Assembly: GCA_023212645.1 (NCBI GenBank)
Contig: JALBYC010000021.1
Span: 118,520 to 182,519 of the forward strand
Origin: Farysia itapuensis
Lineage: Eukaryota; Basidiomycota; Ustilaginomycetes; Ustilaginales; Ustilaginaceae
Direction: 5' to 3'
Length of the DNA: 64,000 bases
This document shows positions 29,106 through 39,002 of this stretch, piece by piece. Numbering within the stretch: the stretch's first letter is position 1; the number at the start of each line of letters is the position of its first letter. The notes under the pieces were generated by a model. The model saw only the letters and a list, made by a program, of their open reading frames with translations, searched no databases and had not been told where the DNA came from. A program made the translations under genes and the position numbers.

Positions 29106-32100
29106 TCATTCTTCGGCGGTTGACTCAAGCGAGTGGCCGAGGGATGGTCCTTCTGATCCGTCTTCCATCGCGCGCACGACTTCGCCTTCCAGGTCTCGGC
29201 CCAGACCGCCTTGCTCGCGCGACGAACGTCGAATAAAGATCGGCGGCTTGTCCGCAAACGCCACCTCAGGCGCAGACATCAACTTTGCAGTAGCCCGAGA
29301 CTTTTGAGCCACCGGCTCTTTGGCATTGACCTTAACAGGTCCATGTCTTGCTCGTCGTTTGCTACTCTTTTCCCTCTCGGAGGCAGCAGGATCGGCAACA
29401 GCATCCATCGCTTCGTCGCCACTGTCAAAGTTGCTATCAGAGGCTGCTATGGAACCCGTGTGAAGCGAGCCCGATTGAGAGCCTCGTTGCGAACCAGAGA
29501 AGTGGAGTGCCTGTGCCTGCCATGAGACTGACGATGACCGCATTTCCATAGCAGAGGAAGCAGGAGCGGCGTCAAGCTCAGTAGCTACAGCCTCACGAAC
29601 AGAGACAGGGTTCAAGGATCCCCTGCGGCCCGACTGAACTGAGCGAGGTCCTGTGATGGTCTCTGTCGAGTCCCTGTCCAACAGTTGGGGCGGAACCGCA
29701 AGCGGTTGTGTTGATCCTGGACTAAGTGAGGACGAGTAGGTCCAGTCTAGGCCAGACTGCTCCACTTTACGCGCGCCGAAGTAGTCTCCTTGACTGGGTG
29801 GTGCTACATACTTCGAAAGACTCTGGCGTGTTGAGGGATCGAAGAGCCATCGAACCAAAGTACTTTCCAGGGCGGCACTCTTGACTGGCTTCGAGAGGTA
29901 ATCCGACATGCCTGCTGCGAGACACTTCTCGCGATCTCCGCGAATGGCTGAGGCAGTCATGGCGATAATTGGCGTTGTACGAATATCAACGCTTTCCGAC
30001 TTTCGCAACGTTCTTGTGGCTTCGTAGCCGTCGCAATTGGGCATGTGACAGTCCATGAGAATCAAATCGTATGGTCGCTTGCCAACTTCTTCAATCGCTT
30101 CTAATCCGTCTTTGGCTATCTTGCAGCTGAAACCCATTTTCTTGAGCGTCTTAAGAGCAATTTGCGCATTGATGAGGTTGTCTTCGGCAACTAGGATGTA
30201 GATGTCCTTTCTCGGCCTCTGCAAAGGATTTTCGCTGACGCCAAGACTGCTAGTCGCCTCATCTACAGGCGTGTCGTTCGCCGCTTCTTCGGGCGAGAGA
30301 TCCGGTCCGGCGTCGTGACGAACCTTCGCAAAGGGAATACTGAACCAGGCATTGGAGCCTTTGTTCTCTACAGACTCGAGGCCGATTGTACCTCCCATCA
30401 AATCCACCAGATTCTTGCAGATGGACAGTCCAAGACCCGTGCCACCGAATCGACGAGCAAAGGACGGATCTGCTTGACTGAAAGGCTGGAAAAGCTTCTT
30501 CAGCGTGGTTTGGGAAATACCACAACCGGTATCGCGAACCTCAAAGTGGACATGGAGGCTGCTTGCGTCCTCGTATGTCTCGATGACACGCAACGAGATG
30601 GATCCGTTTGCAGTAAATTTGATGGCGTTTGTCAGAAGGTTTGTCAGCACCTGTCGCAGTCGACCGGCATCGCCAACGATATGACCTGTGTAGTTGAGTT
30701 GACACTCGTTGCGGAATTCTAGTCCTTTCTTTTGCGTAGCGAACGAAAGCATTTTCTGTGTATCCATGATGACCACGTTTAGATTGAACGAAGCCTTTTC
30801 AAGATCCATCTTGCCCAACTCAAGCTTTTCGAAGTCAAGGATATCGTTAATGACAGTCAAGAGGGCGTCAGCAGATCGCTGAATATTCTCGGCAAAGTCG
30901 CGCTGCTCTTGAGACAGATTTGTGTCGCAGAGAAGCTCTGACAGACCGATGACTCCGGCAATTGGTGTTCGAATTTCGTGGCTCATGTTGGCGAGGAACT
31001 CGGATTTGATTCGGCTTGCCTCTTTCGCTGCTGTTTCTGCTGCCAGAGCTCGAGATCGCTCGTGCATCGATTCCTCTAATTTCAGCTCCGCTCTTCGACG
31101 GTCAGTGATGTCTACCGAGGCGCCAACGACTCCAATGATTGGACCTTCGTTGCCTTCGGCATCGTACGACTCCTCTCGCTGAGGAGTGTACTGCGTGCGG
31201 AACCATCGCCCTTCGATCTCCATTTCCTGTACGACGGATTCGCCGTTCAAGACGCGGCCGATTGCCTCTCTAATACCTGGAGAATCCCAAACTTCGTAGA
31301 TGCTTCGGCCAATCATGGACTTTTGACCGAGACGCTTGCCAGTGTGGTCAGTGTGACTCTGGCTATTGGTTTGAGACTCTGTTTCCTTGGCATCCTCATT
31401 CTTGGCAGTGGTAGGCCCGGAATTAGAATTGCCGGATCCGGAGCCAGAGCCATCGTTGTCGGACCCATTAGGAGTACCAGGTGCTAATCGCAGGGACCGA
31501 ACGCCCGGCCCTTCCGCAATGGTAATAATGCAGTTGACATCAATCGCCCAAATGGTAACGTGGGCGTGATTAATGACGCTCGTCAACTGTGCTTGTGACT
31601 TCCGGGAAGCTTCGAGTGCCTTGACTTCGGCGTCGCAGTCAGTGCAACTGCCGTACCACTTCAAGATTTCGCCAGTCTTTGTATCCCGGAGTGGCAAGGC
31701 CCGACCCAGCATCCACTTCCACTGTCCGTCATACTGTCTGCAACGGTACATGGTCGAGTAGGGATCGCCAGTGCGAAGCGAATGTGACCAGCGTTTGCTA
31801 GTTTCCACCATATCGTCCTCGTGAAAGACTTGCTGCCAACCTACGCCCTCGCTGTCATCCTCTCGTAAGCCTGTATAGCGATACCAGCCCTCGTTGTACC
31901 AGTCGTGGTGGCCATCGGGGCGCGTGGTCCACAGAAGTTGAGGCATGCTGTTGCAGATGGTGCGGAAGTATTCTTCACCAACCTTTTCGGCATCTCTTTT
32001 GGCATTCGCGAGATCATCCGTGACATCAGTCATCATGATGACTCCTCCAAGATGCTCGCCAAGACCGCCTCCTTCTCGCATAGGCCTCGCACCGACTTCG

Positions 32101-33029
32101 AATACGCGTCTAGCACCAGTGTCTGTAGCTATGCAACCGATTCGAACCGGCTTCACGTACTGCCCGAGTACCGCAGCTCTATAGATTGGCCAGGATTCCT
32201 CTGGAAACGGAGCCGAAAAGTCTTCAGTGTAACAGTCCATAACGTCCGAGAGCCAAGAGAGATCGATCTCGGCCTCGCCGTCTTTGGGCTTGGGCCTGGT
32301 GTCCTTCCTTTCTTTGCGCTCTTTTGGTTCATCTTGTGGATTTCTCTTCTGAAATGCACCTAAGAGCTTGTCACAGGCATTGTTGCGGATAACAACTGAT
32401 CCGTCAGACGTGAGGGCCAGAAGAGCGATATCGACATTGCTGAAAACAGCGTCCTTGAGTTGTTCGGCTCTTGTGAGATTTGTGCTGCCTGGACTTGCGG
32501 CCCTCTCGGCAGACCGCAATGGGTTGATGCTCAGCGTGAAGAAGGCTTCGTGCAGGAGCTGTTGACCCCGAGGCTCGATCGAGTCACTGCGTACAGACCC
32601 GAGTGATACTGAACCATTTTCGGTGGGTGAGAATGCTTTGTCGCCGCTGGAAAAAGATTGACCTCGAGAATTAGGCGTGTTGAACCGCTCTGAGAACACT
32701 TCGTCAGTGGGGTGCCATGCAGACACGGACATGTCAGCAGAGAAGACTTTTTGATCGTCCTGGATCAAAGTCAGTCGCGTATGAACAGGTGGAGCCCATC
32801 CAGCCGAGACTTTGCTCTGCGCGGCCTCGTTAAGGGCGGTGGTATAGTTTGCTTTTGTGCCTTCAGTCATCAGTCTGTCCATGGTCTGGCCCATGCAGCT
32901 GACTCCAGTGATCAAGAAGAGACTTTCACAAGGCCTGTTCATCAATCGAATTCTTCGATTTTGGTCGAGAACGACCATTGGGACTGGCGCAAAGTAGATG
33001 GCGCGAACGGATTCGTCCAAGTCAAACAT
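29106..33029 (-). CDS. Hybrid histidine kinase with several PAS domains
   Basis: At least 1,307 residues from the first ATG (33029). PAS-like segments in order: FAPVPMVVLDQNRRIRLMN (near the start), NVDIALLALTSDGSVVIRNN, a well-conserved PAS with PAC (QLLWTTRPDGHHDWYNEGWY to LKWYGSCTDCDAE), and TIWAIDVNCIITIAEG. Then come HisKA with the phospho-accepting His684 in MSHEIRTPIAGV, HATPase (LTNLLTNAIKFT; VRDTGCGIS; GGTGLGLSIC) and one receiver domain (YILVAEDNLIN) with phosphoacceptor Asp993 in LILMDCHMPNCDG and the conserved Lys in YLSKP. No transmembrane helix is seen, so it is probably cytosolic. The tail beyond the receiver (~200 residues) is Ser-rich. The phosphate should pass to an HPt protein and onward to the Hog1 or Skn7 branch (family knowledge). 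The N-terminus is uncertain; see the upstream open frame. Confidence 0.9.
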   Translation of the reverse strand: MFDLDESVRAIYFAPVPMVVLDQNRRIRLMNRPCESLFLITGVSCMGQTMDRLMTEGTKANYTTALNEAAQSKVSAGWAPPVHTRLTLIQDDQKVFSADMSVSAWHPTDEVFSERFNTPNSRGQSFSSGDKAFSPTENGSVSLGSVRSDSIEPRGQQLLHEAFFTLSINPLRSAERAASPGSTNLTRAEQLKDAVFSNVDIALLALTSDGSVVIRNNACDKLLGAFQKRNPQDEPKERKERKDTRPKPKDGEAEIDLSWLSDVMDCYTEDFSAPFPEESWPIYRAAVLGQYVKPVRIGCIATDTGARRVFEVGARPMREGGGLGEHLGGVIMMTDVTDDLANAKRDAEKVGEEYFRTICNSMPQLLWTTRPDGHHDWYNEGWYRYTGLREDDSEGVGWQQVFHEDDMVETSKRWSHSLRTGDPYSTMYRCRQYDGQWKWMLGRALPLRDTKTGEILKWYGSCTDCDAEVKALEASRKSQAQLTSVINHAHVTIWAIDVNCIITIAEGPGVRSLRLAPGTPNGSDNDGSGSGSGNSNSGPTTAKNEDAKETESQTNSQSHTDHTGKRLGQKSMIGRSIYEVWDSPGIREAIGRVLNGESVVQEMEIEGRWFRTQYTPQREESYDAEGNEGPIIGVVGASVDITDRRRAELKLEESMHERSRALAAETAAKEASRIKSEFLANMSHEIRTPIAGVIGLSELLCDTNLSQEQRDFAENIQRSADALLTVINDILDFEKLELGKMDLEKASFNLNVVIMDTQKMLSFATQKKGLEFRNECQLNYTGHIVGDAGRLRQVLTNLLTNAIKFTANGSISLRVIETYEDASSLHVHFEVRDTGCGISQTTLKKLFQPFSQADPSFARRFGGTGLGLSICKNLVDLMGGTIGLESVENKGSNAWFSIPFAKVRHDAGPDLSPEEAANDTPVDEATSSLGVSENPLQRPRKDIYILVAEDNLINAQIALKTLKKMGFSCKIAKDGLEAIEEVGKRPYDLILMDCHMPNCDGYEATRTLRKSESVDIRTTPIIAMTASAIRGDREKCLAAGMSDYLSKPVKSAALESTLVRWLFDPSTRQSLSKYVAPPSQGDYFGARKVEQSGLDWTYSSSLSPGSTQPLAVPPQLLDRDSTETITGPRSVQSGRRGSLNPVSVREAVATELDAAPASSAMEMRSSSVSWQAQALHFSGSQRGSQSGSLHTGSIAASDSNFDSGDEAMDAVADPAASEREKSSKRRARHGPVKVNAKEPVAQKSRATAKLMSAPEVAFADKPPIFIRRSSREQGGLGRDLEGEVVRAMEDGSEGPSLGHSLESTAEE

Positions 33030-33686
33030 CTTGGCTGACGCGGTGGAGGGGAAATAAGACGAAGGTGTAGTGCTGTAGGGAGCGCCAAGGGCAGAGGGCG
33101 AAGGATCAGAAGAACGACTGATTGGAGTGGTGGCAACGACTGTGGAAGGCTGCGGCGGTGCACGAGCAGAGGAAGCGGCGCTTGCGGGAGAAGCGGCGTT
33201 GCTCGAAGGGCGATGGGACTTGGTAGGCTGTCTAGGAGATGATTGAGCCTTTGTGGCCGGTAGCTGAACAAAGTGGGGGACCGGAGCAGATTCTAGATGT
33301 ATGCCTACAGATGGGCTAGCGCGGTCGACAAAGGAGCTAGCTCCAGTGCTGGAGGTACCGAAGCGGGCTCTCTTGGTAGAGGTGGTGGCAGCACTGGCAG
33401 AAGAGTCGGTAAAGGCGTCTTGAGAAGGTTCCCTGGCGTGCGGCTCAAAGTCGGCAACAGTCCTCTTGCGGGAGATGGTGCGCGAGTTGGAAGGGGACTG
33501 AGCACCAGGATGGGAAGGGTCTTGCGGAGACTGCTGCGAGGAGGGAATGGTGATAAAAGGCTTTGATACGCCCTTGAGATTGCCTGGACTCGGCTTGCAC
33601 GGAGTCCAACAATCGGGGTATCGAGAGGTATAGCGTTGCAACAGAGCAAGCCCGTTTACTAGAGCCCAGAGATCCGTGTCAAACGA
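33030..33686 (-). other. ATG-less open frame upstream of the histidine kinase start
   Basis: The kinase frame is open for a further 219 codons upstream of 33029 until the TAG at 33689, with no ATG. The translated composition (Ser/Pro/Ala/Thr-rich, containing SRKRTVADFEPHAREPS) looks like a typical disordered fungal N-terminus. It may be coding and joined to an unseen upstream exon (an AG acceptor lies near 33659), or be leader sequence. Confidence 0.45.
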
Positions 33687-33689
33687 CTA

Positions 33690-34311
33690 GCCAGGAGATG
33701 GAGTTGAGTAGTAGCAACTGGCGCAGAAAAAACAAAGACGTGCCAAGTTTGCGAATAGTGTGAGTGTGCGTGACGGGAGTAGAAACAGTCAGCCCTCCCA
33801 CACCGCGATCGCAGTATCCAATATTCAATATTCAACTTGGAGACTCCGCTGCTGGTGTGCGCGTAATCGGCTTTCCCTTTTTTCCGGCCTTCTGTACCAG
33901 CAACGCGCACGGTGAAAATTCGGACTATCGCGCTCTTGACCCCCCAACTTCCAAAGATCCCCCCGAATGCCAATTCAAATCGAATCCATCAAAGTAAATC
34001 ACAGAATCCAATGAAAAGGAAAAATGGAAAACAGACTTGCTTCCGAGATCGAGCATCCGCGCCCTCACCATGGCCGCTCTGGCCTACACAACGACCCCGG
34101 ATTCATGCTGTGCATGCTACAGCACTTTCCACGAAATGGCCGCACCGTCGCCCTCAACGTGCTGTCGGCTCGCAAAATTCAACTCCCTTTCAAGTTCGAT
34201 CCGAGTGTCACAGCGGTCTGTACATATCGAGCGAGCCCAATCGAAGGAGAAAATTCAATTGCGTAGAAAAAGATGGCACTAAAAAGAAATCCTAAAATAA
34301 ATGGGGACAGC
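33690..34311. other. Intergenic, histidine kinase promoter and malate synthase 3' end
   Basis: The minus strand carries a repeated ATATTCA element near 33820-33835. I found no ATG with a convincing donor that would serve the kinase open frame. Short plus-strand frames at 34024-34282 overlap each other and look random. Confidence 0.4.
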
Positions 34312-35969
34312 TTAGATACGGGCAGGTGCCTTGTGGTGGTTCAAGTGCGAGTAGAGCGCGGTAGTAAGGAACTCGTCTGGCGCAGGTGCTCGGACTTGAT
34401 CCGCAATGTAGCGCTTGGCCGTCTCGACCGACTTGCCAATTTTGGACACTTTGGCTGCCTCCTCGTCCAAGATGCGGTCGATGTAGGCAGGTGTGATCTC
34501 ATTGCCTTCGGCCGTCTTCTGCTGATGGTAGGTCCACGACCACAGACCGAGTCGCGAGATCTCTCCCGTGGCGGCATCCTCCATCATGTTGGCGACCGGC
34601 ACACAGCCCAGACCATTGAGCCAGTTGGCGCAGTACACCAGCAGAGCCGCTACGTTGGCGCGTACACCGGCCTCGGTGATCTGTCCGGGCACATTTGAGT
34701 TGAGCAGATCGAGTGCCGAGACTTTTACTTCCTCCCGACGCACGTGGTACTGATTGGGGCCCAGCATATTCTTGTTGAAAATCTCCAGGGCAATCGTCAC
34801 CAGCGCAGGGTGGGCAACCCATGTACCGTCGTGTCCAGCTTGAACTTCACGCAGCTTGTCAGCCTTGACCTTGTCCATGGCAGCATCGTTGGCCTCTTTG
34901 TTGTCCTTGATGGGAATCTGCGCGGCCATTCCGCCGATGGCAGCAACTCCGCGCTTGTGACACGTCTGGATGAGCAGGTTGACATAGGCCTGCATAAATG
35001 GCACCGTCATTGTAACAGCCGCTCGGTCGGGCAAAATAGAGCCCTTGTTGTAGCGCTGTCGCTTGATGTAGGAGAAGATGTAGTCCCATCGGCCACAGTT
35101 AAGACCGGACGAGTGCTGTCGAAGCTCATACAGAATCTCGTCCATTTCAAAGGCAGCGGTAATGGTCTCAATCAACACAGTGCCTCGAATCGTTCCACGT
35201 GGCATCTTGATGTAATCCTGTGAGAGATTGAAGACGTCGTTCCACAGCCGGGCTTCGAGGTGGCTCTCCATCTTGGGCAAATAGAAATATGGGCCGTAGC
35301 CAGATCGGACCAGCTCGTGAGCGTTGTGGAAGAAGTAAAGACCAAAGTCCACCAGAGAACCAGACATGGGCTTGCCGTCGACGACAATCTGCTCCTCATT
35401 CAAATGCCAGCCTCGAGGTCGAACAAGTAAGGTGGCCGTCTGACCCAAAGGCTTGAGCTTGTACTGTTTGTTGTTCTGCGAAAAGTCAATGTTGCGGTTG
35501 ATGGCGGCTCGCATGTTAACCTGTCCGTCCATCAAGTTTGCCCAAGTGGGCGAAGTTGAATCTTCGAAGTCGGCCATGTAGGTGTAAGCACCAGAGTTGA
35601 GGGCGTTGATCACCATCTTCCGGTCGACGGGACCGGTAATCTCCACCCGTCGGTCTCGCAGACCGGGTGCAGGCGGAGCACACTGCCAAGTGGCATTGTT
35701 GCGAATGTGAGCAGTCTCGGGCAAAAAGTCTGGAAGCGCACCTCCATCGAATTTGGTTTGTCGGAGCTGGCGAGCTTTGAGCAGAGACTGTCGCGTCGAG
35801 TCGAAAGATCGGTGCAATACAGCCAGGAAACGAAGAGCCTCAGGGGTCAGGATCTCGGCCTGCTCACCCTCGATTTTTCCTAGAAGAGGGCGAGGTGGTC
35901 AGTCTCTTGCGCCGAGCTCGAACAGGCACATTATTACTCACCAAGAATACGAACGCCTTCGACAGACAT
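34312..35969 (-). CDS. MLS1: Malate synthase, two exons
   Basis: A 531-residue malate synthase of the A/G fungal-plant type, which condenses glyoxylate with acetyl-CoA in the glyoxylate cycle and lets cells grow on C2 compounds or fatty acids. Exon 1 is only 28 nt (35969-35942; MSVEGVRIL plus one base). The intron is 35941-35880 (62 nt, GTGAGT...CTAG) and exon 2 is 35879-34312. The joined start [20 protein letters not shown] matches the family. Visible motifs include the [20 protein letters not shown] segment with [22 protein letters not shown], and [12 protein letters not shown] (catalytic region). The C-terminus is Ala-Arg-Ile, a PTS1-like tripeptide, whereas most fungal enzymes end in SKL or ARL. 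A TATATA box sits 74-79 bases upstream of the ATG. Confidence 0.95.
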
Positions 35970-36898
35970 GATGTGGTTTGGTAGAGTTAGGAAGTATGTG
36001 AGTTGGGAATTTGCACGGGGCAATGATAGCAAGACTGATGACTATATAGCGTCCAAGCGAGGTGGAGAGTCTCGCTGAAAGTGTGCCTTCCTTACGCACC
36101 GGCCTCTCGATTCTCGCACTTAGCCGACTCCACAAAGTTCAGAGGATGCGCATCGTCGCACGCGGCTTTAATGCTCATTTCGGCAGAGCCGGTCCAAAGC
36201 CGCGTACCGCACTCTTTGACTTGATCCTCTCCGCTACCTCGTCCCCCCTCCCACTCAATCTCAAAGCTCGTACAGACGCGAGTAGACGCAAAAAGTCTTT
36301 GCAAAAGGCATAGCCAGATAAAGATAGTGACATTTAGAAGCGATGACCCAAGTCCGCTTGAAGCGATCTTGGCAATGGCCCACATAAGGTGCTCGTGAAA
36401 GGGAGGTGAACAGTGAACAAGGATTGATGGATTTCAAATTACAGATCGCGAATACAGATTCGCGGGATAGTAATTTCTCGGAGGTGCATTCAGATCCGCT
36501 ACGACCGTCGGCGTCGTCAGAGCATGCACGTGACTGAGAGGTTGTCTACTCGTACGAATCTCGTCCGCACAGGCCAGGGCCTGAGCGCCTAGCGCAACGT
36601 GGATCATGGACCTGCGAACCACAATCACAATGATTCTCACCACCTGTGACCTTGTCACTGTGATTAACGCGAATGACGACGAGCCTGTGAAGCTGTCAAG
36701 CAAAGCTCCGAGCATTGCATTGACAAGGCCTATACACACTGATCTCAGCAACTTATAGAGAATGTCTTAAGATGCTCGCGTTTGATTAATGGGTCCACCG
36801 AGCCATGCCCAACTACCTCCGTACAATACAAACACTCGGAAGGACATCTGGGATATTACTACATTTCTGATGATCTATGAGAAATGAAAGCGTTGTTT
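35970..36898. other. Intergenic, malate synthase promoter and thioredoxin 3' end
   Basis: About 930 bases. The malate synthase TATA box is at 36043-36048. A CACGTG core lies near 36528. No coding frame with family resemblance and no RNA gene was seen. Confidence 0.5.
36043..36048 (-). promoter_or_regulatory. TATA box of malate synthase
   Basis: GCTATATAGT on the minus strand, 74-79 bases before the ATG at 35969. The position is right for a fungal TATA element of a strongly regulated gene. Confidence 0.5.
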
Positions 36899-37404
36899 TC
36901 AGGCGGATGAGATCTTGCTGATAGCAGACTGAAAGAAGTGATGAGCAAAGATATGGTCAGAACTAGTCCTTGCAGGGAACCGGGAAGCAGGTGCAACAGC
37001 GCTGCTCGGATTGCCGTAAGGTGGGTCAGAAAACTTACCTGTAGAGCGGCTGGGTTTGCGCCAACGACCTTTTCGATAGCCTGTCCATTGTGGAAAGCGA
37101 CAAAGGTGGGCATGGCCTTGATGCCGACCTCGGACGCGATCTTGTCCTGGACATCGACATCAACTTTGTAGAAGTCGACCTTTTCACCGGCAGGAGAATC
37201 AGAGATCTTCTCGAAGACCGGTCCGATGACTTTGCAGGGACCGCACCATGTGGCCCAGAAGTCAATGATGATGGGCTTCTCTCCGTTGATCTGTCGTCGA
37301 GGCAATCCGATGATCAGTAACAGACCGCATACATTCTAGAGACGTGCAAAGGTACTCACCAGAGTTTGAAACTCTTCGAAGGATTCGATAGCTTTGACAA
37401 CCAT
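36899..37404 (-). CDS. TRX: Thioredoxin, three exons
   Basis: A 108-residue classical cytosolic thioredoxin, a dithiol reductant for peroxiredoxins, ribonucleotide reductase and others. Exons: 37404-37360 (15 codons, MVVKAIESFEEFQTL), 37290-37039, and 36928-36899 (ten codons including stop, SAISKISSA). Introns are 69 nt (GTGAGT...ACAG) and 110 nt (GTAAGT...TCAG). The active site WCGPC has Cys31 and Cys34. The buried Asp25 (IIIDFWATWC) and the cis-proline in KAMPTFVAF are present. Length is exactly typical. There is no targeting sequence. The second intron has no stop in the read-through frame; see findings. It shares a 331-bp divergent promoter with the AN1 zinc-finger gene. Confidence 0.94.
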
Positions 37405-37735
37405 GTTTGATGATGCTCTTTGCGATTGTTGATGTGTCCTCGGTGGAAGATGTGTCTTTACTCCTTATATATGTCAAAGGCCGTAGTGGAGATCGGTGAC
37501 CAAAATTTCCTGATCGGACTTTAGGTGTCCTGTCAGATTTGAAATTGTTATTGCCGATTCTGCGATTCTGTGATTTGCCGATTTTGCCGATCTGGAATTA
37601 TGGCGAGTTGGCGAACGGCGACACACGTGAAGTATCCAAGGTCCGTGTTTCTTCTGCCTTCTCGAACCACGTCGACTAAATCAGTCCGGAGTTTGCGAAT
37701 GGACGCCTTGACGAAAGACTGAACCAGGCTTTGCA
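37405..37735. promoter_or_regulatory. Divergent promoter, thioredoxin / AN1 protein
   Basis: 331 bases between two ATGs. A TATATAA element for thioredoxin lies at 37465-37471 (minus). Three GCCGAT copies lie at 37553-37558, 37577-37582 and 37586-37591, with a GCGATT variant between. Confidence 0.5.
37465..37471 (-). promoter_or_regulatory. TATA box of thioredoxin
   Basis: TATATAAGG on the minus strand, about 61-67 bases before the ATG at 37404. Confidence 0.5.
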
Positions 37736-38233
37736 ATGGAGGCAGGCCACCACTGCCAGCTGCGCACCTGTTCGAGGCTTTCTTTTCTTCCGATATGCTG
37801 TCCATATTGCAAGGCCGTTTATTGCGAAGCGCATTACCTAGCAGATCAGCATGCTTGCATTGCGCCTGAATCTAAGGGGTCCGTCTTGAGCGAGCAGCAG
37901 CTCTTGGAGCGACTCGCCGCGTCTGGCGCTGGAGGACGGCTGCCATGCCAACGTAAGGGATGTAAGAGCCTTAGTTTCCAGCTTAACGGCGCTACAGACA
38001 CTTCCGCTACACCAGCAGCAAGGAGTGATTCTCAAAAGGGTTTTACCCACGCTGCACCGCGCTGCGACCAATGCAGGGGATTCTTCTGTGCTGCTCATCG
38101 GTCCGCGCCTCGTCATGCCTGTACTGCTCCTCAACCATTGACCGAAGGCCAGTTGAAGCTCCAAGCCGTTCAAGATCGCAAGGCGAAGGCCGCTTCCGTT
38201 CTGGCCAAGCACTTTCCCAATCACAAGACATGA
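37736..38233 (+). CDS. Protein with two AN1-type zinc fingers
   Basis: A 165-residue protein with two AN1 fingers and little else. Finger 1 spans residues 7-41 with ligands Cys7, Cys12, Cys22, Cys25, Cys30, His33, His39 and Cys41 (SFLPICCPYCKAVYCEAH). Finger 2 begins at LPCQRKGCKSLSF and, after a ~25-residue Ser/Thr loop, ends with CDQCRGFFCAAH and HAC. The arrangement matches ZFAND2/Cuz1-like proteins, which associate with the proteasome or Cdc48 during arsenite and proteotoxic stress; that role is inferred from family. No ubiquitin-like domain is present. ATG at 37736 sits just before the first finger, as in the family. It converges with LCL2. Confidence 0.88.
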   Translation: MEAGHHCQLRTCSRLSFLPICCPYCKAVYCEAHYLADQHACIAPESKGSVLSEQQLLERLAASGAGGRLPCQRKGCKSLSFQLNGATDTSATPAARSDSQKGFTHAAPRCDQCRGFFCAAHRSAPRHACTAPQPLTEGQLKLQAVQDRKAKAASVLAKHFPNHKT

Positions 38234-38419
38234 AGTGCATTGGTCTATACCACAATCGAAAGAATCGCACCCAGTGCATCGCTGACATTGTGCAGCGTGC
38301 CCGTCTCGGACAACCTCTCCAACAACACGTCGCACACTGCAGTACTCAGACTGTGTATCATACGCCCCAGCATAGAACTTTGAACAATGCTTTTGTCTAT
38401 TCGTCGCATCGCTTCTACT

Positions 38420-38935
38420 TCACGCTTTGCCTCTGAGCATCTGATTGACCTCATCGCAGCTATCAGCTGTGACGCAAAAGGTGCCGCCCAGATCCAACTC
38501 CGCATCCGTTCCGTCGAAGCTCCCTCCTGCGCGTTTTGCTTGTTCTAGGGAAGTTGTATCGGTTTCTTTGTAAGAGCAGCGAATCTGCTGTGGGAAGGGA
38601 CATGGGCAATGCGATGGCTTGGCAACACAAGACAGTGTTCTGGGACACAGATACTGCGTACAATGCGCTGCATCCACCCGTGCTTCGAACCAGCTCGCAT
38701 CTCCCGACTGTTGTAAGGTAACGAGACACCACATATGTCTGTTTTAGTAAGATCAGGACGAATTTCCCAAACATCTGCAGTGACGTACCGGTGGTGGCTC
38801 TTGCTCCCTCTGCTGGAACATGCCGCCGGCCCCATTGCCTTGAAAGAACTGCTGGAAGAATTGACCTTGAATCTGGATGACTAGCAGAGCATGCAGCAAT
38901 GCTATAGAGAACGCCGTCTTAGCAAAGCCCAGCAT
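38420..38935 (-). CDS. LCL2: LCL2-family secretory-pathway protein, two exons
   Basis: 144 residues. Lcl2 proteins are small, secreted or ER-resident fungal proteins of unclear biochemistry; the yeast gene was named for a chronological lifespan phenotype and linked to ER-associated processes. Exon 1 is 38935-38789; the intron is 38788-38708 (81 nt, GTACGT...ACAG, with an internal CTAAA branch-like element) and exon 2 is 38707-38420. Exon 1 gives a clear signal peptide (MLGFAKTAFSIALLHALLVI) then QFFQQFFQGNGAGGMFQQRE, the Gln/Phe-rich start of the family. Exon 2 carries the hallmark Cys motif CTQYLCPRTLSCVAKPSHCP followed by CPFPQQIRC. Neither exon alone would be recognised. It shares a 240-bp divergent promoter with NAF1. 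Confidence 0.88.
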
Positions 38936-39002
38936 CGTGAGTTTTACTAGTTGTTTGTGGCTCCTGTGTCTGTGACAGCGTGGAACAAGTACGCTCACTA
39001 CC

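Noticed and set aside
34024..34295. Three overlapping plus-strand short frames between the kinase and malate synthase
   Set aside because: They are mutually exclusive frames of similar length with no recognisable motif, in what should be promoter and 3' region.
9823..35969. Purine-to-glyoxylate metabolic cluster (XDH plus malate synthase)
   Set aside because: The genes are 20 kb apart with seven unrelated genes nearby or between and no ureidoglycolate or allantoin enzymes. Co-location is probably chance.
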